DNA from: Catellatospora sp. IY07-71
GTDB taxonomy: Bacteria > Actinomycetota > Actinomycetes > Mycobacteriales > Micromonosporaceae
Assembly (NCBI RefSeq): GCF_018326265.1
Contig: NZ_AP023360.1
Coordinates: forward strand, 598,501-662,500
DNA length: 64,000 bases
Reading direction: 5' to 3'
In this document: positions 8,567 through 18,259 of the stretch, piece by piece
Position numbering within the stretch: the stretch's first letter is position 1
Layout of the letters: every line of letters starts with the position of its first letter
Notes under the pieces: generated by a model
What the model saw: only the letters and a program-made list of their open reading frames with translations
Databases searched by the model: none
What the model was told of the DNA's origin: nothing
Program-made: the position numbers and the translations under genes

Positions 8567-9159
8567 AGTCTCTCCAAGGCATTGACGATCACATCGAGTT
8601 CGCGAGGGCTGGGCGGGCGCTTGGACGGCACCGTGAGGAACGTCCAGAGCGGATCACCGAGCAGCCTACGCGCGCGCTCGGGCTCGGTGGCACGGTTGAC
8701 GCCGTGGCGCTGGCGCAGCCGCTCGTCCACCAGCTCGGCCAGGCGCGGCTGCACCCGGCGCTGGAAGCGGGCCCCGTCGGTGTGGCTCCACTCCAGGATG
8801 GTCTCCCAGCGGGCGACGGCCAGGCGCAGCCCGTCGGTCACCTCGGACTGGTCCTCGGCGGTGCTCCGGCCCGCGCGCCGGGGCGGCAGCGGGGCCTTGA
8901 GCGAGCGGGCCATCCGCCATACCCCGACCAGGGTCAGCGCCACCGCGAAGACCAGCGGCAGCGGCATGGTCAGGCTGAACACCTCGAGCACGATCCAGCC
9001 CACGGCGGTCCAGCCGGCCGTGAAGGCGGCGAAGCTCAGCCAGCGCGTGGAGGCGGTGCGCGGCGCGCGCGCCACCACCGGCCGCTCCGGACCGGCGCTG
9101 AATCCGCCCAGCAGATCGTGCAGCGAGGTGTCGTCGAGATCGTTCCGGTGCTCGGTCAT
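8563..9159 (-). CDS. Membrane protein of the MoxR operon
   Basis: 198-residue protein with a soluble N-terminus, two adjacent hydrophobic helices (about residues 40-82) and a charged C-terminal domain rich in Arg and Glu. No enzyme motif is visible. It overlaps the DUF4129 gene by four bases (ATGA) and the moxR gene by GTGA, so it belongs tightly to this operon. I do not recognise the family beyond its conserved position. Confidence 0.78.
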   Translation of the reverse strand: MTEHRNDLDDTSLHDLLGGFSAGPERPVVARAPRTASTRWLSFAAFTAGWTAVGWIVLEVFSLTMPLPLVFAVALTLVGVWRMARSLKAPLPPRRAGRSTAEDQSEVTDGLRLAVARWETILEWSHTDGARFQRRVQPRLAELVDERLRQRHGVNRATEPERARRLLGDPLWTFLTVPSKRPPSPRELDVIVNALERL

Positions 9160-9866
9160 GCTCCCACCTCGCTGCGGGCGCCGGCGGTCAGCTCGTCGCG
9201 CAGCCGGTGCAGCGAGCCCCGGGCCTGCAGGCGCATGTCGTCGTCGACGCGGTGGGTGGCGTAGCGGGCGCGCCGGTACACGTCGGCGAACGCGTTGAGC
9301 AGGCCCGCGTCCAGGTGGCGCCGGGCGAGCATGCGCACCACCAGGTCGGTCGCGGTGTCGCCGGGCAGGCGCGGCACCCCGGCGGCGGCCGCGGCCTGCT
9401 CCAGGCGCACCCAGCAGGCGATCACGGCGGTGCGCGGGTCGGCCGCGTCGTCGTCGAGGTCGAGCAGGCCCGCGTCGAGCGCCGCGACGACCTCCTCCTC
9501 GTCGGTGAACTGCGCGATGCGCACCGGCGGCCGCTCGCGGATCGCGCGGCGGCGGAACTTCGTGGTGGACCGGGCGGCGGCGCCGAGCAGCGCGACCAGC
9601 ACCGCGACCCCGATGGCCAGCAGCACGCCGATCGCGACGACGCCCAGCCAGCCCGAGTCACCGGCCGCCTGGGCCGCCTCGGACGGTGACGGGGTCGGCG
9701 TACGCGGGGACGGCGACGCGGTGGCGGTCGGGCTCGGGACCGGGGTCGCCGACTGCTCCGGCAGCGCCCGCCCGACGGGCAGCACCGAGACCGATGCTGT
9801 CGCAGCCGCCGCCATCAGCAGCGCGGCCACGGCCAGCAGCGGCCACCAGCGACGCAACGCTCCCAT
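9156..9866 (-). CDS. DUF4129 domain protein, first gene of the MoxR operon
   Basis: 236-residue membrane protein. It has an N-terminal signal-like helix (about residues 8-30), a Pro/Ser/Thr-rich extracytoplasmic linker, a second helix near residues 78-100 and a cytoplasmic DUF4129 domain. That domain shows the usual helical pattern VIACWVRLEQAAAAAGVPR and ADVYRRARYATHRV. DUF4129 proteins are regularly found with MoxR and DUF58. The ATG at 9866 is chosen because everything upstream in frame lacks coding character. Confidence 0.82.
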   Translation of the reverse strand: MGALRRWWPLLAVAALLMAAAATASVSVLPVGRALPEQSATPVPSPTATASPSPRTPTPSPSEAAQAAGDSGWLGVVAIGVLLAIGVAVLVALLGAAARSTTKFRRRAIRERPPVRIAQFTDEEEVVAALDAGLLDLDDDAADPRTAVIACWVRLEQAAAAAGVPRLPGDTATDLVVRMLARRHLDAGLLNAFADVYRRARYATHRVDDDMRLQARGSLHRLRDELTAGARSEVGA

Positions 9867-9901
9867 GGCTTCCCCGCTCCGAATGTTCTCGCCGGCCCGC
9901 C

Positions 9902-10621
9902 TCAGTCGAGGCCGGCCAGGTGCTTCGCCTGGCTCAGCACGCCGTCCAGCATCGCGGGCGTGAGCCGCCCGGTAAAGGTGTTCTGCTGGCTGACATGGTA
10001 CGAGCCGAGCAGCGCCGGGCCTCGTTCCGGACCCGGCGGCCCGCCCTGCGGGAGGACGAGCGCCCCGTGCCCGAAGGCGGGACGCGGCACCGGCGGCTTG
10101 ACGCCGTACACCGTGGACAGCGTAGGCCACCAGGCCGTCCAGGCGAACGCGCCGAGCGCGAGCACCACCCGCAGGGTCGGGCGCAGCAGCGTGACCTCCC
10201 GGTGCAGCCACGGCGCGCAGGTGTCCCGCTCCAGCGGGGTGGGCTTGTTCTCCGGCGGCGCGCAGCGGACGGACGCCGCGATGCGCACGCCGTCCAGCCG
10301 CAGCCCGTCGTCGCGCCACACGCTGGTGGGCTGGTTGGCCAGGCCCACCCGGTGCAGCGCGGCGAAGAGCACGTCCCCGCTGCGGTCGCCGGTGAAGATG
10401 CGCCCGGTCCGGTTGCCGCCGTGCGCGGCCGGAGCCAGCCCGAGGATGAGGATGCGGGCGTCGGCCGCGCCGAAGCCGGGGACGGGACGCCCCCAGTACT
10501 CCTGGTCGCGGAACGCCGCCCGCTTCGTCGCGGCGACCTCCTCCCGCCAGGCCACCAGCCGGGGGCACTTGCGGCAGCCGGAGATCGCCTCGTCGAGCCG
10601 GGCCAGCTCCTCCGCGGTCAC
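9902..10621 (-). CDS. Uracil-DNA glycosylase, family 5-like (UDGb)
   Basis: 239-residue glycosylase that removes uracil and other deaminated bases from DNA. The N-terminal CRKCPRL pair of cysteines and the later C.PPENKPTP...C pattern fit the 4Fe-4S site of family 4/5 enzymes. [14 protein letters not shown] is the family 5 active-site loop, and [14 protein letters not shown] is the second conserved loop. The GTG at 10621 overlaps the stop of the hydrolase gene (GTGA), so the two are co-translated. The window also holds a family 1 enzyme at 58036. Confidence 0.88.
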   Translation of the reverse strand: MTAEELARLDEAISGCRKCPRLVAWREEVAATKRAAFRDQEYWGRPVPGFGAADARILILGLAPAAHGGNRTGRIFTGDRSGDVLFAALHRVGLANQPTSVWRDDGLRLDGVRIAASVRCAPPENKPTPLERDTCAPWLHREVTLLRPTLRVVLALGAFAWTAWWPTLSTVYGVKPPVPRPAFGHGALVLPQGGPPGPERGPALLGSYHVSQQNTFTGRLTPAMLDGVLSQAKHLAGLD

Positions 10622-11298
10622 AGGTGGGTGCGCAGCAGCTCTACGGTGCGGGCCCAGGCGCTGGCGGCGGCCGCGGCGTTGTAGACCTCGGGCCGGTCGT
10701 CGTTGACGAACGCGTGCCGGGTGCCCCGGTAGTCGTGCACGATGCAGGTGCCGCCGGCCTCCTCGATCGCGGCGCGGGCGGCCTTGATGCCTTCGGCCGC
10801 GGAGGTGCCGTCCTCCTCGCTGCAGTGGATCAGGGCGGTCTTGCCCTCGTAATTGGCCCACTGCGGGGACATGCGCTCCCACGGCACGGCGGGGTAGAAG
10901 CCCACCGCGGCGGTGATCCGGTCGCTGAACGTGGCGGACCACAGGGCCAGGCTGCCGCCCATGCAGAAGCCGACCGCGCCGACCCCGCCGGTGGTCTCCG
11001 GGCGACCGGCCAGGTATTCCGCGGCACCCGCGATGTCCTTGGCGGCCTGGTCCATGGCCAGGCCCATCATCAGCCGGCCGGCCTCGTCGGGCTCGGTGGT
11101 CTGGGCGCCGTGGTAGAGGTCGGGGGCGAGGGCGACGAAGCCCGCGTCGGCGAACCGGTCGGCCAGCGAGACGATGTGCGGGACCAGCCCCCACCACTCC
11201 TGGATCACGATGACCGCGGGTCCGCCGCCTGATTTGGGCAGCGCGAGGTAACCCTCGCTGGTGCCGCCGTTGCTCGGGTAGATGACCGTTTCACCCAT
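10618..11298 (-). CDS. Dienelactone hydrolase family protein
   Basis: 226-residue cytoplasmic alpha/beta hydrolase. The nucleophile is Cys112 in [11 protein letters not shown], with candidate acid Asp163 (SEEDGTS) and His195 (RGTRHAF); Glu34 (IQEWWG) matches the residue that primes the cysteine in dienelactone hydrolases. The true substrate is unknown; in most actinomycetes these are not part of a chloroaromatic pathway. First gene of a two-gene operon with the uracil-DNA glycosylase. Confidence 0.88.
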   Translation of the reverse strand: MGETVIYPSNGGTSEGYLALPKSGGGPAVIVIQEWWGLVPHIVSLADRFADAGFVALAPDLYHGAQTTEPDEAGRLMMGLAMDQAAKDIAGAAEYLAGRPETTGGVGAVGFCMGGSLALWSATFSDRITAAVGFYPAVPWERMSPQWANYEGKTALIHCSEEDGTSAAEGIKAARAAIEEAGGTCIVHDYRGTRHAFVNDDRPEVYNAAAAASAWARTVELLRTHL

Positions 11299-11392
11299 CG
11301 GTCGTCCTCCTGTCGGTCAGTCATCATTGGCTGGTCGCACAGTCGTGGTGTTCCGGGTAGCCAACCACACCGGACGGTACCGGGGAAGACAG

Positions 11393-11443
11393 CGGCGGCG
11401 TGGCGAAAGTTACGACTTATGGTCGTAACTCACCACGCCGCCG
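11393..11443 (-). terminator. Two-part hairpin after the LppU-like gene
   Basis: Outer arms 11393-11403 and 11433-11443 (11 bp, perfect) enclose an inner 9-bp inverted repeat (AGTTACGAC at 11408-11416 with 11422-11430). It starts 30 nt after the stop at 11473. The AT-rich inner palindrome could alternatively be an operator for the hydrolase gene that begins 95 nt further on. Confidence 0.65.
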
Positions 11444-11472
11444 CGCCGGCCTCAGCCGGACGTGAGCTCAGC

Positions 11473-11871
11473 TCAGGCCACGGGGCCCAGGCAGAGGAAC
11501 TTGCCCTTGGTCTTGCCCCGCTCCATGATCGAGAAGAGGTCGGTGGTGGCCGGCCACTGGCCGCAGCCCGTGTCGGAGTCGGCCTCGGTCTCGCTCACGT
11601 CCTCCAGGACGCCCAGCACCTTGTACTTGGCCTCGGGCTTGTCGCAGCCGACGACCTTCATGTCGTCCGCGCTGGCGGCCTCGGTGATGCAGTCGCCGGC
11701 CTTGGCGATGTCGGTGTCACCGCTCAGGTACTTCCAGGCCAGACCGCCACCGAAGATGATCGCGGCACCCAGGGCGTAGCCCAGGATCTTCTTGCCGATA
11801 CCGCCCGCGACGGACGACTTCTTCTCCGGCTCCGTGGTCTCGGGGACCGCGGGCGTTACCTGCTCGCTCAT
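11473..11871 (-). CDS. LppU/SCO3897-like membrane-anchored protein
   Basis: 132-residue protein. A short acidic cytoplasmic start (EPEKKSS) is followed by one hydrophobic helix (about residues 28-46) and an exported domain with four cysteines (GDCITEA, VVGCDKP, DTGCGQW, FLCLGP) that likely form two disulfides. This matches the small LppU-like actinobacterial proteins of unknown function. ATG at 11871; single gene with its own hairpin terminator. Confidence 0.75.
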   Translation of the reverse strand: MSEQVTPAVPETTEPEKKSSVAGGIGKKILGYALGAAIIFGGGLAWKYLSGDTDIAKAGDCITEAASADDMKVVGCDKPEAKYKVLGVLEDVSETEADSDTGCGQWPATTDLFSIMERGKTKGKFLCLGPVA

Positions 11872-12021
11872 TGCTCTGTTCCTTCCGAGGGGTTGCCCTC
11901 GTCCGGATCGAACCGCCGTGACGAAGGCCTGTCGTCCCGCGAAGCGTCACGCGAGACCGCGTCACCTTAACGGTTGCTGTGAATCCGCGCGACCCCGCAG
12001 GTGGCAGTGCTCGTTTGCGTA

Positions 12022-12056
12022 ACCCGGCGGCAACGGGGACACTGTCGCCGCCGGGT
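12022..12056 (-). terminator. Hairpin after the HAAS-type gene
   Basis: Perfect 10-bp arms (12022-12031 with 12047-12056), 14 nt past the stop at 12070. Confidence 0.6.
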
Positions 12057-12069
12057 CGCGGCCCTCCGA

Positions 12070-12843
12070 TCAGGAACTAGGGCTGACCTGCGCAGATGGT
12101 GTCAGCGAGGGCTTCGCCGAGGGCGCGGCGGCGGAAGGGCCCGTCGTGGCCGGGGCCGAGGACGGCGACGGGATCACCCCACCGGGCGACGGGCTCGCCC
12201 AGGGCAGCGGGGCGGGCGAGGCCGGTGCCCACGGCAGCTGCGGCGGCGTGAGATCCGGGCACGCCGGGTACACGATGCGCCACTCCCAGTTCGCGTCGAA
12301 CGCGTTGTGGTTGCTCTGGGCGCACCAGCCGATCAGGACCGGGTTGCCGGTCTGGTCCACGATCCGGGCGCCCTGGATGACCTGGCCGTCCGGCCCGAGC
12401 ACGAACACGTCGCTGACCTGGTCGTACGGGTTGACGACATACCCGCCCGCGGTCTCCCAGTAACCCCGCGCGGCGCGGTCGTCGGCCTCGACCACGAGCA
12501 CCAGCCCGAACACCGCCAGCACGGCCGTGGCGCCGCCGAGCGCGAGCCGGGCCGACCGGCGGGCCGGCGGGCGCGCGAGCGTGCGGCGGCCGAGCCAGAT
12601 CGAGCCGATCACGGCACCGGCGGTCAGGAACAGGCCGAGCAGCGTGCTGCCCTCCAGCCGGGGCAGCAGGCCCGGCCCGTCGCCGTCCCGCCACAGCTGC
12701 GCGACGAGCATCGCGGCCAGCCAGCCGCGCACCACCCACCACGCCGGGCGCAGCAGGGCCAGGAAGTCGCCGAGGCGCTCGTACCCGATGACGGGGCCGA
12801 GCCTGCGGTCCACTGCGCGCCACCGCTGCTGCACCCGGCCCAC
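12070..12843 (-). CDS. C-terminal part of a split HAAS-type membrane protein
   Basis: This frame encodes about 257 residues from a possible GTG at 12843. It has a conserved cytoplasmic stretch (LGPVIGYERLGDFLALLRPA), three hydrophobic helices, an exported domain and a Pro/Ser-rich end. Coding character continues upstream of 12843 in the same frame to a run of five Cs at 12878-12882. There the neighbouring frame, which carries the N-terminal HAAS domain, takes over. The two parts look like one protein of about 344 residues broken by a single-base frameshift. It may be a pseudogene, a sequencing error or a programmed shift. Confidence 0.7.
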   Translation of the reverse strand: MGRVQQRWRAVDRRLGPVIGYERLGDFLALLRPAWWVVRGWLAAMLVAQLWRDGDGPGLLPRLEGSTLLGLFLTAGAVIGSIWLGRRTLARPPARRSARLALGGATAVLAVFGLVLVVEADDRAARGYWETAGGYVVNPYDQVSDVFVLGPDGQVIQGARIVDQTGNPVLIGWCAQSNHNAFDANWEWRIVYPACPDLTPPQLPWAPASPAPLPWASPSPGGVIPSPSSAPATTGPSAAAPSAKPSLTPSAQVSPSS

Positions 12844-13103
12844 CAGCCTCCCGGCCAGGGCCGCGGCGCGGCTGGGACCCCCGGGTGGCCCAGCGTGGCG
12901 CGCAGCTCGGCGGCGTAGGCGCTCGGCGGCCCGAGCCGGTCGGCCAGCGTCGCGCCAGCGCCCTCGGCGCGCAGCTCGGCCGCGACCTCGGCCAGGTGCG
13001 CGGGCAGGTCCTCCAGCAGGTCGTTGCGCACCTGCTCGGGCAGATCGGACAGGGCGGCACCGACCTGCGCCGCGTACTGTGCGATGTCGCTCTGTTCGCT
13101 CAT
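12624..13103 (-). CDS. N-terminal HAAS domain, apparent frameshift after codon 73
   Basis: ATG at 13103 overlaps the PadR stop (ATGA). The first 73 residues (LSDLPEQVRNDLLEDLPAHL, then GPPSAYAAELRATLGHP) form a helical HAAS/DUF1700-type signalling domain that regularly follows PadR regulators. After about position 12880 this frame turns into Trp/Cys/Ser-rich shadow sequence, while the adjacent frame (12070-12843 region) becomes coding. The open frame formally ends at 12624. Read it together with the entry for the C-terminal part. Confidence 0.65.
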   Translation of the reverse strand: MSEQSDIAQYAAQVGAALSDLPEQVRNDLLEDLPAHLAEVAAELRAEGAGATLADRLGPPSAYAAELRATLGHPGVPAAPRPWPGGWWAGCSSGGAQWTAGSAPSSGTSASATSWPCCARRGGWCAAGWPRCSSRSCGGTATGRACCPGWRAARCSACS

Positions 13104-13423
13104 GCCGGCTCCCGCAGCAGTGTGTTCATGGTGGACGCGAACTCGCCCCAGATCTCGGCACCCTGCTTGAGCTGGGTGCGCCCGGCGGCGTTGAGGGCGT
13201 AGTACTTGCGGTGCGGCCCCTCCTCGGAGGGGACCACGTAGGTCGTCAGGTAGCCGGCGGCGAACAGCCGGCGCAGGGTCCCGTAGACCGAGGCGTCCCC
13301 GATCTCGGACAGCCCCGCGGTCCGCAGGCGGCGGAGGATGTCGTACCCGTAGCCGTCGTCGTCGCGCAGCACAGCGAGCACGGCCAGGTCGAGCACCCCC
13401 TTGAGGAGCTGAGAGGTATCCAC
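13100..13423 (-). CDS. PadR family transcriptional regulator
   Basis: 107-residue winged-helix repressor. The core is LKGVLDLAVLAVLRDDDGYG, then DILRRL, the recognition region GDASVYGTLRRLFAAGYL and the wing VVPSEEGPHRKYYALNAAG; a short C-terminal helix mediates dimerisation. Starts at GTG 13423 (VDTSQLLKG, the usual family start). GTG 13432 and TTG 13444 are also in frame, and none has a clear ribosome site. It is coupled to the HAAS gene and probably represses its own operon. Confidence 0.85.
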   Translation of the reverse strand: MDTSQLLKGVLDLAVLAVLRDDDGYGYDILRRLRTAGLSEIGDASVYGTLRRLFAAGYLTTYVVPSEEGPHRKYYALNAAGRTQLKQGAEIWGEFASTMNTLLREPA

Positions 13424-13491
13424 GCGATGCACGGTACTGTTCAAAGCACACTACTGCAACAAGCGCCACACCGTGGCAGGAAAATAGCTGG

Positions 13492-14391
13492 TCAGCGCAG
13501 GATCGAGGCGGCGATGCCGTCGAGGATGTCGTGTTCGGAGACGGTGATCTCGGTGAACCCGGTCTGCCGGATGATCTCGCGGAGGATCAGCGCGCCCGCG
13601 ATGATGACGTCCACCCGTCCCGGGTGCATCACCGGGATCGCCGCCCGCGCGTCGTGGTCCATCGCGGCCAGCCGCGCGGCCAGCTCCTCCACCGCCGCGG
13701 CCGGCAGCACCGAGTGGTGGATCCGGGCCGAGTCGTAGCGGTCCAGGCCGAGGGCGACGCCCGCCAGCGTGGTCGCCGTGCCGGCCACCCCGACCAGCGT
13801 CGCCGGACCGGCGCCCACGTGCGCCAGCGCCCGCGCCACCTGCTCGTCGACGTCGCGCACCACCGCGGCCAGCTGCTCCGGCGTGGGCGGGTCGGTGGGC
13901 AGGTGCCGCTCGGTCATGCGTACGCAGCCCATGTCCATGCTGATCGAGCGGTCCACCGACCGGCCGCCCCGGACGAACTCCGTCGAGCCGCCGCCGATGT
14001 CCACGACCAGGTACGGCCCCTCGCCGCCGAGCCCGGACACGGCCCCGGCGAAGGAGAGCGCGGCCTCCTCCGTACCGCTGATGATCTCGGCGGGCTGCCC
14101 CAGGGTGACCCGGACCATGCCGTGGAAGTCGGCCGCGTTGGCGGCGTCGCGGCTGGCGCTGGTGGCCACCATCCGGATCCGGCTCACCCCGAACGCCTCG
14201 ATGACCTCGCGATACTCCGCCAGCGCGACCCGGGTGCGCTCGATCGCGGCCGGGTCGAGCCGTCCGGTCCGATCCACCCCGGCGCCCAGGCGCACGATGC
14301 GCATCCGGCGATCCAGATCGCGCTCGCCGTCGGTGACCAGCAGGCGGATCGAATTGGTGCCGCAGTCGATCGCGGCGACGGCATCTCCCAC
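13492..14391 (-). CDS. Ppx/GppA family phosphatase
   Basis: 299-residue ASKHA-fold phosphatase, the short actinobacterial form, acting on polyphosphate or (p)ppGpp. The phosphate-1 motif AAIDCGTNSIRLLV (residues 6-19), phosphate-2 VVDIGGGSTEFV (near 130) and the adenosine-type loop VGVAGTATTLAGVALGL are all intact. It lacks the C-terminal HD domain of long enzymes. A type A repeat copy lies between its start and the upstream acetyltransferase gene. Confidence 0.88.
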   Translation of the reverse strand: MGDAVAAIDCGTNSIRLLVTDGERDLDRRMRIVRLGAGVDRTGRLDPAAIERTRVALAEYREVIEAFGVSRIRMVATSASRDAANAADFHGMVRVTLGQPAEIISGTEEAALSFAGAVSGLGGEGPYLVVDIGGGSTEFVRGGRSVDRSISMDMGCVRMTERHLPTDPPTPEQLAAVVRDVDEQVARALAHVGAGPATLVGVAGTATTLAGVALGLDRYDSARIHHSVLPAAAVEELAARLAAMDHDARAAIPVMHPGRVDVIIAGALILREIIRQTGFTEITVSEHDILDGIAASILR

Positions 14392-14406
14392 GAGATCACC
14401 CTACAA

Positions 14407-14464
14407 GCGTTAAGAAGGTGCCCTTCCTCTACGGAAAGCGTTAAGAAGGTGCCCTTCCTTTCTA
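14407..14464 (-). repeat. Type A double-hairpin repeat, copy 1
   Basis: Two near-identical units, each with GTTAAGAAGGTGCCCTTCCT on the plus strand (a GAAGG-TGC-CCTTC mini-hairpin), lie in tandem. On the minus strand the element begins at the TAG stop of the ArgA-type gene (14462-14464 lies inside the repeat end). Four more copies occur at 36702, 49044, 55681 and 59449, always in the same orientation to the gene before it. Confidence 0.85.
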
Positions 14465-14965
14465 GAGGTGCAGGAGCATGCGGGTGTTGCCGAGGGTGTT
14501 GGGCTTGACGCGCTCCAGGCCCAGGAACTCGGCGACGCCCTCGTCGTAGGAGCGCAGGAGCTGCTCGTAGACCGGCGGCGGCACGGGGGCGCCGTCGATC
14601 TCGGCGAAGCCGAACGAGCCGAAGAAGCGCGTCTCGAAGGTCAGCACGAACACCCGGCGTACGCCGATCTCGCGCGCGTCGTCCAGCAGCGCCTCGACGA
14701 TCTGGTGGCCCACCCGGCGCCCGCGCCAGGCCGCGTCCACGGCCACCGTGCGGATCTCGGCCAGGTCCTCCCACAGCACGTGCAGCGCGCCGCAGCCGAC
14801 GACCGCGCCCTCGTCGTCCACCGCCACCCGGAACTCCGGCACGTCCTCGTATATCGCGACGGTGGCCTTGCTGAGCAGCCGCCGCTCGCCGCTGTACGTG
14901 TCGATCAGGTGCCGGATGCCGCGCACGTCGCCGGTGCGCGCCTTGCGGACGGTCAGCTCACTCAA
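14462..14965 (-). CDS. ArgA-type amino-acid N-acetyltransferase (GNAT)
   Basis: 167-residue GNAT close to the stand-alone N-acetylglutamate synthase of mycobacteria (Rv2747 type), which makes N-acetylglutamate for arginine synthesis. Diagnostic stretches are GCGALHVLWEDLAEIRTVAV, the acetyl-CoA loop GRRVGHQIVEALL, VFVLTFETRFFGSFGFAEI and the end GVAEFLGLERVKPNTLGNTR. It overlaps the DUF501 gene by 8 nt. Its stop codon lies within a type A repeat. Confidence 0.85.
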   Translation of the reverse strand: MSELTVRKARTGDVRGIRHLIDTYSGERRLLSKATVAIYEDVPEFRVAVDDEGAVVGCGALHVLWEDLAEIRTVAVDAAWRGRRVGHQIVEALLDDAREIGVRRVFVLTFETRFFGSFGFAEIDGAPVPPPVYEQLLRSYDEGVAEFLGLERVKPNTLGNTRMLLHL

Positions 14966-15476
14966 CGCAGGGACCCGCCGTCCACCACGGCTCCACCAGG
15001 GAGATCACCTCGTCGCCGAACGGGTTGACCCCCGGCCCCACCGCCAGCGCGTGGCCCAGGTGCACGTGCAGGCACTTCACCCGGTCCGGCATGCCGCCGG
15101 CCGAGACGTGCTCGATCTCCGGCACGTGGCCGACCGCCTCGCGCCGGGTCAGGTAGTCCTCGTGCGCCTTCAGGTACGCCGCGCGCAGCTCGGGGTCCTC
15201 GCGCAGCTGGGCGGCCATCTCCTTCATCAGGCCGGCCGACTCCAGGCGGCTGCACTCCGCGGTGGCCCGCGGGCAGGTCAGGTAGAACAGCGTCGGGAAG
15301 GGAGTGCCGTCGGGCAGCCGAGGCACCGTCTCCACCACGTCCGGCTTGCCGCACGGGCAGCGGTGCGCCACCGCGCGGGTGCCGCGCGTGGGCCGGCCGA
15401 GCTGCGCCCGGACCGCGGCGAGATCCTCCTCGGTCGCCTCCTGCCGCACCGGTGCCGGCACGAGGTCGCGATCCAT
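14958..15476 (-). CDS. DUF501 domain protein
   Basis: 172-residue cytoplasmic protein of the conserved actinobacterial DUF501 family. Conserved stretches are the start of the domain RAQLGRPTRGTRAVAHRCPC, LPDGTPFPTLFYLTCPRATAE and MPDRVKCLHVHLGHALAVGP, which contain conserved cysteines and histidines that could bind metal. Function unknown. It regularly sits between an FtsB-like gene and Ppx/GppA or eno, as here. Confidence 0.88.
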   Translation of the reverse strand: MDRDLVPAPVRQEATEEDLAAVRAQLGRPTRGTRAVAHRCPCGKPDVVETVPRLPDGTPFPTLFYLTCPRATAECSRLESAGLMKEMAAQLREDPELRAAYLKAHEDYLTRREAVGHVPEIEHVSAGGMPDRVKCLHVHLGHALAVGPGVNPFGDEVISLVEPWWTAGPCVE

Positions 15477-15486
15477 TGCTGCTCCT

Positions 15487-16047
15487 TCAGTTCTTGCTTT
15501 CGGGCTCCGGCTCCAGGCGGGACCAGAGCTTGCCGTACCAGCTGTCCGGCGGGGGCGGAGCGGCCGGCTCGGCGCCGAGCTCCTTGTCGGTCTGCTTCTC
15601 CGGGTCCCAGATCGGCACCAGCGGGGTCTGCCCCGGATAGACCCAGTAGAAGCGGCGGCGGACCTGAGCCTTGATGTACTCGTCGTCCTTCCACTTCTCG
15701 GCCTGCCGCTCCAGCCCGGCGATGCGCTCCTGCTGGGCCAGCTGCGACTGGCGCAGCGCCTCGATCTCGGCGAGCTGGGTCAGGTAGACCCGCACCGGGT
15801 AGGCGTAGCCCAGGGCCAGCGCGGCCAGGATCACCAGCAGCACGGTCGCGCGGCCGGTGAGGCCGTTCGGGTTCGGGGCGGTGGTGCGCTTCGCGGCGCC
15901 CGCCGCGGCGGCCCGCCGCGCGGCGGCCGGGCGGCTCGCCGAGCGCTCGCCGTCACGGGCGCGCGTGCCGCCGGTGCCACGGGTGCCACGGCCCCCGTCG
16001 CGGGAGCGACGCACCGGCCCCTGCCCACCAGGCTGTCGCCGCTGCAC
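15487..16047 (-). CDS. Septum formation initiator protein (FtsB/DivIC-like)
   Basis: 186-residue bitopic protein. It has a basic, Ala/Arg-rich cytoplasmic tail, one membrane helix (about residues 66-84), a coiled coil (about 86-118, LAEIEALRQSQLAQQERIAG) and the conserved EYIKAQVRRRFYWVYPGQTP segment. FtsB/DivIC proteins link early and late divisome proteins. Of the paired GTGs at 16050 and 16047, the second has better spacing to GGGAGG. Placed downstream of eno, the usual actinobacterial order. Confidence 0.85.
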   Translation of the reverse strand: MQRRQPGGQGPVRRSRDGGRGTRGTGGTRARDGERSASRPAAARRAAAAGAAKRTTAPNPNGLTGRATVLLVILAALALGYAYPVRVYLTQLAEIEALRQSQLAQQERIAGLERQAEKWKDDEYIKAQVRRRFYWVYPGQTPLVPIWDPEKQTDKELGAEPAAPPPPDSWYGKLWSRLEPEPESKN

Positions 16048-16065
16048 CACCCCTCCCCTCCCGTG

Positions 16066-16118
16066 GTGATCGAAGCCCCCTCCACGCCGTACCACCGCAT
16101 GGAAGGAGCTTCGATCAC
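16066..16118 (-). terminator. Hairpin between eno and the FtsB-like gene
   Basis: Perfect 11-bp outer arms GTGATCGAAGC/GCTTCGATCAC (16066-16076 with 16108-16118), 26 nt after the enolase stop. It may end or weaken transcription into the FtsB-like gene. Confidence 0.7.
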
Positions 16119-16144
16119 ATGCTAGGCCTTACGGCCTTACACCG

Positions 16145-18218
<2,074 letters not shown>

Positions 18219-18259
18219 GGCCGACAGCCTCTCCCATCGGCCCCGCGCGGCGCAAACCC

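Noticed and set aside
14407-14464. Tandem repeats as a CRISPR-like array
   Set aside because: Only two units with a constant 10-nt linker, found again elsewhere with the same linker; no variable spacers and no cas genes.
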